A stretch of DNA of 12,747 nt from Robiginitomaculum sp. (GTDB lineage: Bacteria; Pseudomonadota; Alphaproteobacteria; Caulobacterales; Maricaulaceae). Numbering within the stretch: the stretch's first letter is position 1; the number at the start of each line of letters is the position of its first letter. The stretch covers positions 2,751 to 15,497 of the forward strand of contig NVVO01000022.1 in the NCBI GenBank assembly GCA_002733385.1. Reading direction: 5' to 3'. A model generated the notes under the pieces. It saw nothing but the letters and a program-made list of their open reading frames with translations, did no database searches and had not been told where the DNA came from. This document shows, piece after piece, positions 6,487 through 12,747 of the stretch. The translations under genes were made by a program, and so were the position numbers.

Positions 6487-8661
6487 ATGCCAATTCCTGA
6501 TAAAACGGCATTGATTGCGCAAGTGCGCGCTTACGATCCTTCCGCAGACACGGATTTGATTGGGCGTGCCTATGACATGTGCAAGCAGGCCCACGGTGAT
6601 CAAAAACGTCATTCCGGCGAAGCCTATTATGGCCATCCGGTGGCCGTTGCGGAAATCCTGGCGGGCTTGCATATGGATGTTGCATCGGTGTGTACGGCGC
6701 TGTTACATGATGTGCTTGAGGATACCGGTATTAGTGAAGCCGAAATGCGCACCGATTTCGGAGATGTTATAACCGATTTGGTGGTTGGGGTGACCAAACT
6801 TGGCCAGTTGGAATTGTCGCGAAGTGATTTGACCCGCGAGAGCAAGCAAGCGGAAAATTTCCAGAAATTTGTCCTGGCCATGAGCAAAGATGTGCGGGTG
6901 TTGTTGGTGAAATTATGTGACCGGCTGCATAATATGCGGACATTGCAACACCATCCTAAAGCGAAATCCCGGTTTCGCATTGCCAGCGAAACTATGGAAA
7001 TTTATGCGCCTTTGGCCCGCAAGATCGGTGTGGAGCGCATTTGCGCCGAGCTGGAAGATTTAGCATTTCGCTATATTAAACCTTCCGCCTTTGAAACCAT
7101 CGAAAAACGTTTGATAGAATGGCGGGACAACCAGCAAATAGCCGTGTCCGAATTGGCGATCATGTTGCGCGAGCTTTTGGACGAGCACGGTAAAACGGCC
7201 AGGGTTTTTGGCCGCGAAAAACGGCCCTATGCCATTTGGAAAAAGCTTGAGCGCCAGGGCATCAGCTTTGAAGATGTAGCGGATATTTATGCCTTTAGAA
7301 TTATTGTCGATAAAGTCGAGGAATGTTACGAAATATTGGGGATATTGCATTTACGGTTTCGTTGTGTGCCGGACAGGTTTCGTGATTTTATCTCTGTACC
7401 AAAACCAAATGGTTACCAAAGCCTGCAAACCACTATTCTCGGCCCGGACAGCCAGCGGGTAGAAATTCAGATACGCACCGAAACCATGCATGATGTGGCC
7501 GAGCGCGGGGTGGCGGCCCACTGGAGTTATAAAGACGAAAGTTATGCCTATGACACCGCTAAGGCGGGGACCGACCCATTAAGCCGCATAAGACCTTTGG
7601 TGGAAATGATAGAACACGGCGGTGATGCGGACGAGTTTCTGGAGCATGCCAAACTGGAAATGTTTGCGGATCAGGTGTTTACATTCACCCCAAAAAGCAC
7701 ATTGATAGCCTTGCCGCAGGGCGCGACCCCTCTGGATTTCGCCTATGCCGTCCACACAAAAGTCGGAGATACCTGTATCGGGGCCATTATCAATGGCCGG
7801 GAAAAACCTTTGCGCACGCGGCTTAAAAACGGTGATGTGGTCAAAATTATTCGCGGCGGCACCCCGGAACCTGCGCCCGGATGGGAGAGCATGATCGTCA
7901 CAGGCAAAGCCCGTTCGGCTTTGCGCCGCTTGACCCGGAGCAGTGAAAGCCAGGAATTTCGCCAAATTGGCTTTATGCTGGCGGACCACGCCTTTGCCCG
8001 TGAAGACAAGACCTTTAGCGAAAGTGCTTTGAGCGATGCTCTGAAGCGTTTGAAATATGAGGGCGTTGAAGATTTATACATCGCACTGGGCCAAGGAAAA
8101 TTGGCCATTAGTGATTTCATGGAAGGGGTATTTCCGGGACGCGGCGAGCACATTGCTGGCGGTGCGATATTTAACCGCGATCTTATTGATGACAGCACGG
8201 CCAAGTTATATGTCAAAGGTGAGGGCCTGCGCGAGGGCGTGAGCATGCATATGGGCGCGTGTTGTTATCCCATTGCGGGCGACCGGATCATTGGTATTTT
8301 AACCCCCGACAAAGGCATTGTCATTCACACCATTGATTGTGATACTTTGGAAGCTCTTGAAGACCAACCGGAATTGTGGATCGATTTGGCTTGGCGCCGC
8401 GCCGCCGGGAAAACCGCATCTGTTGGACAAGTCACCGCGACTTTGGAACATGTGCCCGGTGCCTTGGCAGCTGTGACTGTGATTATCGGTGAAGCTGGCG
8501 GCAATGTAACAAATATTAAAACCGTGAAAAGATCATCTTCATTTTTTGATATGGTGATGGATATTGAAGTAGCGGATGCCCGGCATTTGTTGCAGATTGT
8601 TGCCGCCCTGCGCGCCAGTGCCTATGTGGTGGCCGTGCGTCGTGCCAGAGCAGATGTATAA
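6487..8661 (+). CDS. rsh: Bifunctional (p)ppGpp synthetase/hydrolase (RelA/SpoT homologue)
   Basis: Makes and degrades the stringent-response alarmone. The 724-residue product has full long-RSH architecture. The HD hydrolase domain shows H50, H74-D75, E78-D79 and D145 (in CDRLHN), matching H53/H77/D78/D144 of the streptococcal enzyme, so hydrolysis should be active. The synthetase domain (about 230-350) has R297-F-R-D300, KPNGYQSLQTT and E326 in EIQIRT. The TGS domain spans about 392-455, then comes a conserved Cys region (GACCYPIAGD), and the ACT domain is at about 635-724. The RxRD motif is nearer to the RxKD of bifunctional enzymes than to the ExDD of RelA. Q314 replaces the usual His of YQSLHT. 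I start at ATG 6487 because the N-terminus then matches family length; an in-frame TTG at 6460 is possible. Neither has a clear ribosome site. Confidence 0.95.
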   Translation: MPIPDKTALIAQVRAYDPSADTDLIGRAYDMCKQAHGDQKRHSGEAYYGHPVAVAEILAGLHMDVASVCTALLHDVLEDTGISEAEMRTDFGDVITDLVVGVTKLGQLELSRSDLTRESKQAENFQKFVLAMSKDVRVLLVKLCDRLHNMRTLQHHPKAKSRFRIASETMEIYAPLARKIGVERICAELEDLAFRYIKPSAFETIEKRLIEWRDNQQIAVSELAIMLRELLDEHGKTARVFGREKRPYAIWKKLERQGISFEDVADIYAFRIIVDKVEECYEILGILHLRFRCVPDRFRDFISVPKPNGYQSLQTTILGPDSQRVEIQIRTETMHDVAERGVAAHWSYKDESYAYDTAKAGTDPLSRIRPLVEMIEHGGDADEFLEHAKLEMFADQVFTFTPKSTLIALPQGATPLDFAYAVHTKVGDTCIGAIINGREKPLRTRLKNGDVVKIIRGGTPEPAPGWESMIVTGKARSALRRLTRSSESQEFRQIGFMLADHAFAREDKTFSESALSDALKRLKYEGVEDLYIALGQGKLAISDFMEGVFPGRGEHIAGGAIFNRDLIDDSTAKLYVKGEGLREGVSMHMGACCYPIAGDRIIGILTPDKGIVIHTIDCDTLEALEDQPELWIDLAWRRAAGKTASVGQVTATLEHVPGALAAVTVIIGEAGGNVTNIKTVKRSSSFFDMVMDIEVADARHLLQIVAALRASAYVVAVRRARADV

Positions 8662-8706
8662 AGAGCGGATGTATAAAGTACGGATGTGTAAAGTGTAGAT
8701 GTATTA
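8647..8706 (+). repeat. Four 15-bp tandem repeats spanning the stop codon of the RelA/SpoT gene
   Basis: Copies are at 8647-8661 (AGAGCAGATGTATAA), 8662-8676, 8677-8691 and 8692-8706. Copies 1 and 2 differ at one base; copies 3 and 4 are more diverged. The unit is five codons long, so the frame is kept. The first three copies each end in TAA, and copy 4 ends in TTA followed by TGA. The first copy encodes the last residues RADV and the true stop. TATAAA or TATTAT words recur in copies 1, 2 and 4, upstream of pyrE. Confidence 0.85.
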
Positions 8707-8731
8707 TGATTGGAATTGACAGGATTAAAAA

Positions 8732-9316
8732 ATGAAAACCGATGACGTTTTGGATGTGTTCAAAAGGGCGGGGGCGCTGCTTGAAGGACATTTTATTTTA
8801 TCGAGCGGGCGGCGCAGCCCGGTGTTTTTGCAAAAGGCATTCGTGTTTAAAAACCCGGTCTTGACGGAAAAATTATGTGCGGCTTTGGCAGACAAAATTC
8901 GCCAGCAACTTGATGTGATGCCAGACATTATTGTCGCACCGGCTATGGGCGGGGTGATACCGGGTTACGAGATGGCCAGACAGCTTGGTTTGGAGAGCGT
9001 TTTTGTGGAGCGCGAGCAAGGAGTATTTACCTTGCGGCGCGGATTTACATTAGAACCTGGCGCTAAAGTATTGATGATGGAGGATATTATCTCGACGGGC
9101 CTAAGCTCACGCGAATGCATTGAGGCGATCAACGCCGTGGGTGCGACAGTGATTGCCGGAGCTTGTATTTTTGACCGCTCCGGTGGCAAAGCCGATATTG
9201 GTGTGCCTTTAATCAGCTTGGCATCACGGGTATTCCCGTCCTATGACAAGGACGATTTGCCGCCGGAATTGGCGGCACTGTCCGCCGTAAAACCCGGTAG
9301 CCGGGGGCTTAAATAA
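8732..9316 (+). CDS. pyrE: Orotate phosphoribosyltransferase
   Basis: Joins orotate to PRPP to form orotidine monophosphate in pyrimidine synthesis; a cytoplasmic dimer. The 194-residue protein has the type I PRTase layout. LSSGRRSPVFLQKA near the N-terminus is the orotate region, IVAPAMGGVIPGYE follows, then FVEREQGVFTLRRGF, and the PRPP-binding loop E117-D-I-I-S-T-G123-L. The loop ends in TGL where many PyrE proteins have TGG. The C-terminus (LPPELAALSAVKPGSRGLK) fits a shorter alphaproteobacterial PyrE group as I recall it. An AGGA site lies seven bases before the ATG. It follows the RelA/SpoT gene by 70 bases, mostly repeat, and its TAA shares its last base with the pdxJ ATG, so the two are probably co-translated. 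Confidence 0.94.
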   Translation: MKTDDVLDVFKRAGALLEGHFILSSGRRSPVFLQKAFVFKNPVLTEKLCAALADKIRQQLDVMPDIIVAPAMGGVIPGYEMARQLGLESVFVEREQGVFTLRRGFTLEPGAKVLMMEDIISTGLSSRECIEAINAVGATVIAGACIFDRSGGKADIGVPLISLASRVFPSYDKDDLPPELAALSAVKPGSRGLK

Positions 9317-10086
9317 TGCTGCCAAAACTTGATGAAATAAGGTTGGGCGTAAATATTGATCATGTCGCCACTTTGCGCAATGCACGCGGCGGGGTGCATC
9401 CCTGTCCGGTGGATGCAGCCCGCTTGGCCATAGAAGCGGGTGCGGACGGGATCACGGCCCATCTGCGTGAAGATCGCCGCCACATAAATGATGAGGATAT
9501 GGCGCGATTGCAGGCCTTGTGTCTTGAACTGGGCAAGCCGCTTAATTTCGAATTGGCGGCAACGGAAGAAATGCTCGAAATAGCATTGGTCACTAAACCT
9601 CATGCGGTCTGTATTGTGCCGGAAAACCGCACTGAACGTACTACGGAAGGCGGGCTGGACGCGGCAGGGCTACACAACCAAATCACACCAATTGCAAGAG
9701 CATTAGCTGACAATGGCAGCCGTGTGTCCTTGTTCATTGAAGCCGTGCCGCGTCAAATTGAAGCCAGTTATAAATGCGCCGCCCAGGTGGTGGAGTTTCA
9801 TACGGGTGCTTACGCTCATGCGCTGGACATGGGGGAACAAGGGCAAGCGGACGGCCTGTTGGAGGCTATGCGCTTGGGGGCAAAACACGCCGATGATCTG
9901 GGCTTGGAAGTGCATTTCGGCCACGGTCTGACCTTTGACAATGTTACGCCGATTGCCGAGATCCCCGAAGCAAAAGAATTAAATATAGGCCATTTCATCA
10001 TCGGCGAAGCGGTGTCCATGGGCTTGCAACCCGCCATAGCTGAGATGCGACGTTTGATAGAGCGGGCACGAGGAGTGGAAGGGTGA
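9316..10086 (+). CDS. pdxJ: Pyridoxine 5'-phosphate synthase
   Basis: Condenses 3-amino-2-oxopropyl phosphate (1-amino-acetone 3-phosphate) with deoxyxylulose 5-phosphate to give pyridoxine 5'-phosphate, the closing step of the DXP-dependent vitamin B6 pathway. The 256-residue TIM barrel has the family signatures in order: LGVNIDHVATLRNARG (10-25), GADGITAHLREDRRHI (42-57) with active-site H49 and H56, NFELAAT with catalytic E79, PENRTERTTEGGLD, and FGHGLTFDNV with H203. Length is standard (about 240-260). The start overlaps the pyrE stop by one base (TAATG). It ends 160 bases before acpS, with a palindromic repeat between. Confidence 0.97.
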   Translation: MLPKLDEIRLGVNIDHVATLRNARGGVHPCPVDAARLAIEAGADGITAHLREDRRHINDEDMARLQALCLELGKPLNFELAATEEMLEIALVTKPHAVCIVPENRTERTTEGGLDAAGLHNQITPIARALADNGSRVSLFIEAVPRQIEASYKCAAQVVEFHTGAYAHALDMGEQGQADGLLEAMRLGAKHADDLGLEVHFGHGLTFDNVTPIAEIPEAKELNIGHFIIGEAVSMGLQPAIAEMRRLIERARGVEG

Positions 10087-10146
10087 TTGGCGACATGGTT
10101 CGAATAGTATCAAACTTGGTGTTTGCTTCACCATCTTGCATTATTT

Positions 10147-10224
10147 CCCCTCACCCGCGCCCCTTTGGAAGTGCCCTTGGGGTGCAGTTTGCAAGAGCAA
10201 ACGTGACCTCTCCCCAAGGAGAGG
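10147..10224. repeat. Palindromic repeat in the leader of acpS
   Basis: Three stem-loops lie side by side. The first is loose, with CCCC/GGGG arms around 10159-10183. The second is GTTTGC-AAGA-GCAAAC at 10187-10202, with perfect 6-bp arms. The third is CCTCTCC-CCAA-GGAGAGG at 10207-10224, with perfect 7-bp arms. The opening CCCCTCACCC and the closing hairpin resemble a dispersed palindrome type common in proteobacterial genomes. Reading frames run through it but show no protein-like features. It separates pdxJ from acpS and would sit in the acpS transcript. Confidence 0.7.
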
Positions 10225-10246
10225 AATTCTATTGTGGGGCTTTCCC

Positions 10247-10639
10247 ATGATCATCGGCATTGGCACTGATATTTGTGATATCCGGCGCATTGATGCGTTG
10301 ATTGAGAAATTTAGTGAGCGGTTTACACATAAAGTGTTTAGTAAAGGCGAGCGGGCCACTGCCGACCGGGTCAGTGCGCGGGCCAGCTCCTACGCCAAGC
10401 GTTTTGCGGCAAAAGAAGCGACCGCCAAGGCTTTGGCAGGTGGTTCCACCGGGGCGTTGTCATGGCAAGATGTGGAAGTGGTCAACCACCCGTCCGGTAA
10501 ACCGCATATTGTCTTGCACGGGGCGGCACTTGAGCGGGTAAAAACACAAGTTAAAACGGGACAGACGTGGAAACTTCATCTAAGCTTGAGCGATGATTAC
10601 CCCTTTGCGCAAGCCTTTGTAATTTTCGAGATTTTATGA
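10247..10639 (+). CDS. acpS: Holo-[acyl-carrier-protein] synthase
   Basis: Transfers 4'-phosphopantetheine from CoA to a serine of acyl carrier protein, activating it for fatty-acid synthesis. The 130-residue product is normal length. The N-terminus MIIGIGTDICDIRRI carries the Mg-binding D8. YAKRFAAKEATAKALAGG carries E57 and is the second family signature. The frame is open back to 10136, but I start at ATG 10247: the family begins exactly with this Ile/Gly-rich strand, and the upstream codons come from the palindromic repeat. GTGGGG about seven bases before the ATG may act as ribosome site. The TGA overlaps the lepB ATG by four bases (ATGA), indicating translational coupling. Confidence 0.95.
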   Translation: MIIGIGTDICDIRRIDALIEKFSERFTHKVFSKGERATADRVSARASSYAKRFAAKEATAKALAGGSTGALSWQDVEVVNHPSGKPHIVLHGAALERVKTQVKTGQTWKLHLSLSDDYPFAQAFVIFEIL

Positions 10640-11421
10640 GCACAACGAAACAGCAAACCGACAAGAATCCCAGGCCCCAGTTGTTAGGCGGGGTTATTGT
10701 CGAGACAATAAAAACATTGATCATAGCCTTTGTGATTGCATTTTTCTTGCGCACGTTTTTGTTCCAATCATTCCATATCCCCTCGGGCTCCATGGAGCCG
10801 ACCTTGTATAAGGGTGATTTCATCATCACCACAAAATACTCATTAGGCTACGGTAAATACGCCGCTTCGCCGCTGCCATTTCCGGTTAAACAGGGCCGCA
10901 TTTTTGAGCGAGCCCCAAAACGCGGTGATGTGATCGTGTTCAAGCCTGAGGGTAGTCGGGTGCATTATATCAAACGACTTGTCGGGCTTCCGGGCGATGT
11001 GGTACAGATGAAAAAAGGGTTTTTATACGTGAATGCACAGCGGCAAAAAACTGAAAAATTGGCGACAATCACCCAGAGCGACCCGGTCGGCAACCCTGTG
11101 CGGTTTCAGCAATACAAAGAATTTTTCGATGGGAAAGACAAACCCCATATCATATATGACAAACGTATTGGTAGTGAAGCGGATGATACGGGCGAATATA
11201 TTGTGCCAGCGGGGCAATATTTCTTCATGGGTGACAACCGCGACCGTTCACTTGACAGCCGTTACCCGGTAAATATCGGCGGTATAGGCACTGTCGCGGC
11301 CACAAATCTGGTCGGTAGGGCTGAGTTTATCCTTTTGTCAGTTGAGGACGGATTTAGTATCAAAAAACCGTGGACATGGGGAAAAATGCGCGGCGCCCGT
11401 TTTTTCAAAGGACTACGTTAA
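10636..11421 (+). CDS. lepB: Signal peptidase I
   Basis: Cleaves signal peptides from exported proteins at the periplasmic face of the inner membrane by a Ser/Lys dyad. The 261-residue protein has one N-terminal membrane segment (about 20-43). Directly after it comes FHIPSGSMEPTL with the nucleophile S52. The general base is K113 in YIKRLVGLPGD. The third signature, MGDNRDRSLDSR, is at about 198-209 (G199-D-N-R202). All family boxes are present in order with no truncation. The start overlaps acpS by four bases and the stop abuts the rnc ATG. The lepB-rnc-era order is widespread in proteobacteria. Confidence 0.97.
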   Translation: MSTTKQQTDKNPRPQLLGGVIVETIKTLIIAFVIAFFLRTFLFQSFHIPSGSMEPTLYKGDFIITTKYSLGYGKYAASPLPFPVKQGRIFERAPKRGDVIVFKPEGSRVHYIKRLVGLPGDVVQMKKGFLYVNAQRQKTEKLATITQSDPVGNPVRFQQYKEFFDGKDKPHIIYDKRIGSEADDTGEYIVPAGQYFFMGDNRDRSLDSRYPVNIGGIGTVAATNLVGRAEFILLSVEDGFSIKKPWTWGKMRGARFFKGLR

Positions 11422-12126
11422 ATGACCAATGTTTCCCCGCAAATGCAAAAACGGCTGGCTGGTCTTGAAAAGGATTTAGACTACCAGTTTCAGGACAAAG
11501 CTCTGGCCGTCACCGCCTTGACCCATTCGTCCTACGGGGATGGGCGCAGTAAAAATTCCAATAATGAGCGGCTGGAATTTCTCGGCGACAGGGTGCTTGG
11601 CTTGCTGACGGCGGAAAAATTGTTCGAATTTACCAATGGGGATGAGGGCAGCATGGCCCGACGGCTCAATGCTTTGGTACGCAAGGAAACCTGCGCCAGA
11701 GTAGCGCGGCGGGCGAATTTGGGGGCTTATTTACTGATTTCGCCCTCGGAAGACCGCCAGGGCGGGCGCGACAAAACCTCCATTCTCGGCGATGTATGCG
11801 AAGCAATACTGGCAGCGATTTATCTGGACGGCGGCTTTGTTGCCGCGAAGGCATTCTATGACCAATTTTGGCGCGACGAGATTGACGCCGTCATGTCAAA
11901 AAGCACCAAAGACCCGAAAACCGACTTGCAGGAGAAAGCTTCTGCGCACGGCTATGGTCTGCCAGTATATACGGTGCTTGAACGTTCCGGCCCTGACCAC
12001 CGGCCTTTATTTGTGATTGAAGTTGACATTGCCGGGCTAGGCAAGGCAAAGGGCACAGGAAAATCCAAAAAGGACGCAGAACGATACGCCGCCTTGCACT
12101 TGCTGGAAAATTGGCCCGAGAAATGA
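11422..12126 (+). CDS. rnc: Ribonuclease III
   Basis: Cuts double-stranded RNA, processing rRNA precursors and some mRNAs. The 234-residue product has an N-terminal RNase III domain with the signature NERLEFLGDRVLG (E52, D56) and the second metal pair D124/E127 in GDVCEAI. A C-terminal double-stranded RNA-binding domain (about 164-231) ends in KGTGKSKKDAERYAALHLL. All four catalytic acids are present. It begins immediately after the lepB stop. A long inverted repeat lies downstream, before era; since RNase III controls its own operon by mRNA cleavage in E. coli, that structure could be a target. Confidence 0.97.
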   Translation: MTNVSPQMQKRLAGLEKDLDYQFQDKALAVTALTHSSYGDGRSKNSNNERLEFLGDRVLGLLTAEKLFEFTNGDEGSMARRLNALVRKETCARVARRANLGAYLLISPSEDRQGGRDKTSILGDVCEAILAAIYLDGGFVAAKAFYDQFWRDEIDAVMSKSTKDPKTDLQEKASAHGYGLPVYTVLERSGPDHRPLFVIEVDIAGLGKAKGTGKSKKDAERYAALHLLENWPEK

Positions 12127-12127
12127 T

Positions 12128-12149
12128 TATAAAATATTTTATATATAAT
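12128..12149 (+). promoter_or_regulatory. AT-rich palindrome and TATAAT word after rnc
   Basis: TATAAAATATTTTATA (12128-12143) is a perfect 16-base palindrome two bases after the rnc stop, and TATAAT follows at 12144-12149. No matching -35 box is at the right distance from that TATAAT; TTGGCC (12111-12116) is 18 bases from an internal TATTTT. It may be a weak extra promoter for era or just AT-rich spacer. Confidence 0.3.
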
Positions 12150-12165
12150 TGGGCGTATATCCCTC

Positions 12166-12305
12166 TTCCTTCCTCCATTTTTCATGGGGGAAGTACCCCG
12201 AAGGGGGGATGGGGGGAAAAACGTTACTCTGGCGCAAGGCGAGAGATTGCCCCCCACCCTACGCCAAGAGGCGCCCACTTCCCCCATGAAAAATGGGGGA
12301 AGGAA
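12166..12305. repeat. 140-bp inverted-repeat element between rnc and era, 29-bp arms
   Basis: The left arm (12166-12194) and right arm (12277-12305) are complementary over 29 bases with one mismatch (T12174 against G12297, a possible G-U wobble in RNA). Both contain CATTTTTCATGGGGGAAGT or its complement. The 82-base interior has further pairing: CCCC-GAA-GGGG at 12196-12206, and TGGGGGG (12210-12216) with CCCCCCA (12250-12256). No reading frame explains it. It has MITE/REP-like form and would fold into a long stem in the rnc-era transcript. The bases after the right arm are A, not T, so it is not a plus-strand intrinsic terminator. Confidence 0.85.
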
Positions 12306-12322
12306 AAAAAGGCTCTGACACT

Positions 12323-12747
12323 ATGAATAAACAAAACACCAGCCCTCAAACTAGAGCCGGTTTTGCGGCTATTATCGGTGCGCCCAATGGGGGTAAATCC
12401 ACTTTGGTCAATGCCCTAGTCGGGGAGAAAATTTCCATTGTCACACATAAAATCCAGACCACTCGTTTCCAAGTGCGCGGCATAGCCATGCACGGCGACG
12501 CCCAAATTGTACTTGTGGATACGCCGGGCATTTTCGAGGCCAGTAGTGGTCACGGCGGGCGGCTTGACCGCTCCATGGTGCATGCGGCGTGGAGCGGAGT
12601 TTCGGACGCGGATGTCATTGTGCATGTGGTTGATGCGCCGTCCTATGCCAGAGCCAATACCAGAGCTAATATGGGGCAAATTACAAGCGTAAAAGAACCC
12701 AGCGCTCAAGACATGAAAGCCGCCCAAGATACCCAGCGGGTGATCAA
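12323..12747 (+). CDS. era: GTPase Era, 3' end cut by window
   Basis: Essential GTPase that binds the 3' end of 16S rRNA and assists 30S ribosome assembly. The first 141 codons are in the window; Era is usually about 300 residues, and the KH RNA-binding domain lies outside. Visible G motifs are G1 GAPNGGKST (19-27), the Era-typical IVTHKIQTTRFQVRGI region containing G2, and G3 D66-T-P-G69. After VHVVDA (104-105) there are roughly 25 extra residues before DTQRVI, where typical Era proteins have a short linker. This stretch includes a 12-bp tandem duplication. The ATG at 12323 gives the expected N-terminus; the ribosome site is weak. It is 196 bases from rnc across the inverted repeat. Confidence 0.95.
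   Translation, partial: MNKQNTSPQTRAGFAAIIGAPNGGKSTLVNALVGEKISIVTHKIQTTRFQVRGIAMHGDAQIVLVDTPGIFEASSGHGGRLDRSMVHAAWSGVSDADVIVHVVDAPSYARANTRANMGQITSVKEPSAQDMKAAQDTQRVI
12648..12671 (+). repeat. 12-bp tandem duplication inside era
   Basis: CCAGAGCCAATA (12648-12659) is followed directly by CCAGAGCTAATA (12660-12671), one base different. It keeps the frame and encodes the repeated residues RAN-T-RAN. It lies in the extra segment of Era between the G3 region and DTQRVI. Confidence 0.8.

Noticed and set aside
8647..8706. CRISPR-like array
   Set aside because: The repeats are 15 bp and directly adjacent without spacers, so it is a simple tandem repeat.
10136..10246. 37-codon N-terminal extension of acpS
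   Set aside because: It translates the palindromic repeat and does not resemble AcpS, whose family begins at MIIGIGTD.
12166..12305. Intrinsic terminator after rnc
   Set aside because: The stem is followed by A residues on the plus strand and not by T, so it lacks the U tract a terminator needs.

Overview
The window looks like a chromosomal housekeeping segment of an alphaproteobacterium. The main evidence is the gene order on the right: RelA/SpoT homologue, pyrE, pdxJ, acpS, lepB, rnc, era. A large vitamin B12-dependent ribonucleotide reductase of the alphaproteobacterial type and a divergent marR/hpd pair also fit. Base composition is moderate by eye. A marine Hyphomonadaceae/Maricaulales-like bacterium is possible, but that is only a guess.

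Left part (1-5225) is read from the minus strand. It holds the N-terminal 732 codons of the class II ribonucleotide reductase NrdJ, cut by the window start and preceded by a near-consensus promoter. Next come a 91-bp nested palindromic repeat, an ACE-like M2 zinc peptidase lipoprotein, a 317-bp spacer with a second hairpin repeat, and a MarR regulator. Position 5226-5305 is the divergent control region. It carries a near-perfect 10+10 bp palindrome, the obvious operator for the MarR protein.

Right part (5306-12747) is read from the plus strand. 4-Hydroxyphenylpyruvate dioxygenase (Hpd) starts tyrosine-ring degradation. Then follow a bifunctional (p)ppGpp synthetase/hydrolase and a compact series of essential genes: pyrE and pdxJ share one base, acpS and lepB overlap by four bases, and lepB and rnc abut. 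Together they cover stringent response, pyrimidine and PLP synthesis, carrier-protein activation, signal-peptide cleavage, RNA processing and ribosome assembly. Era is cut by the window end.

There is no prophage, CRISPR array, IS element, tRNA or rRNA, and I found no convincing new multi-gene system. The unusual material is between the genes and in small protein details: a 29-bp-arm inverted repeat between rnc and era (a plausible RNase III substrate next to its own gene), a four-copy 15-bp tandem repeat that repeats the stop codon of the RelA/SpoT gene, REP-like palindromes on both sides of the peptidase gene, a palindromic leader before acpS, and substitutions in conserved synthetase motifs of the RelA/SpoT protein.
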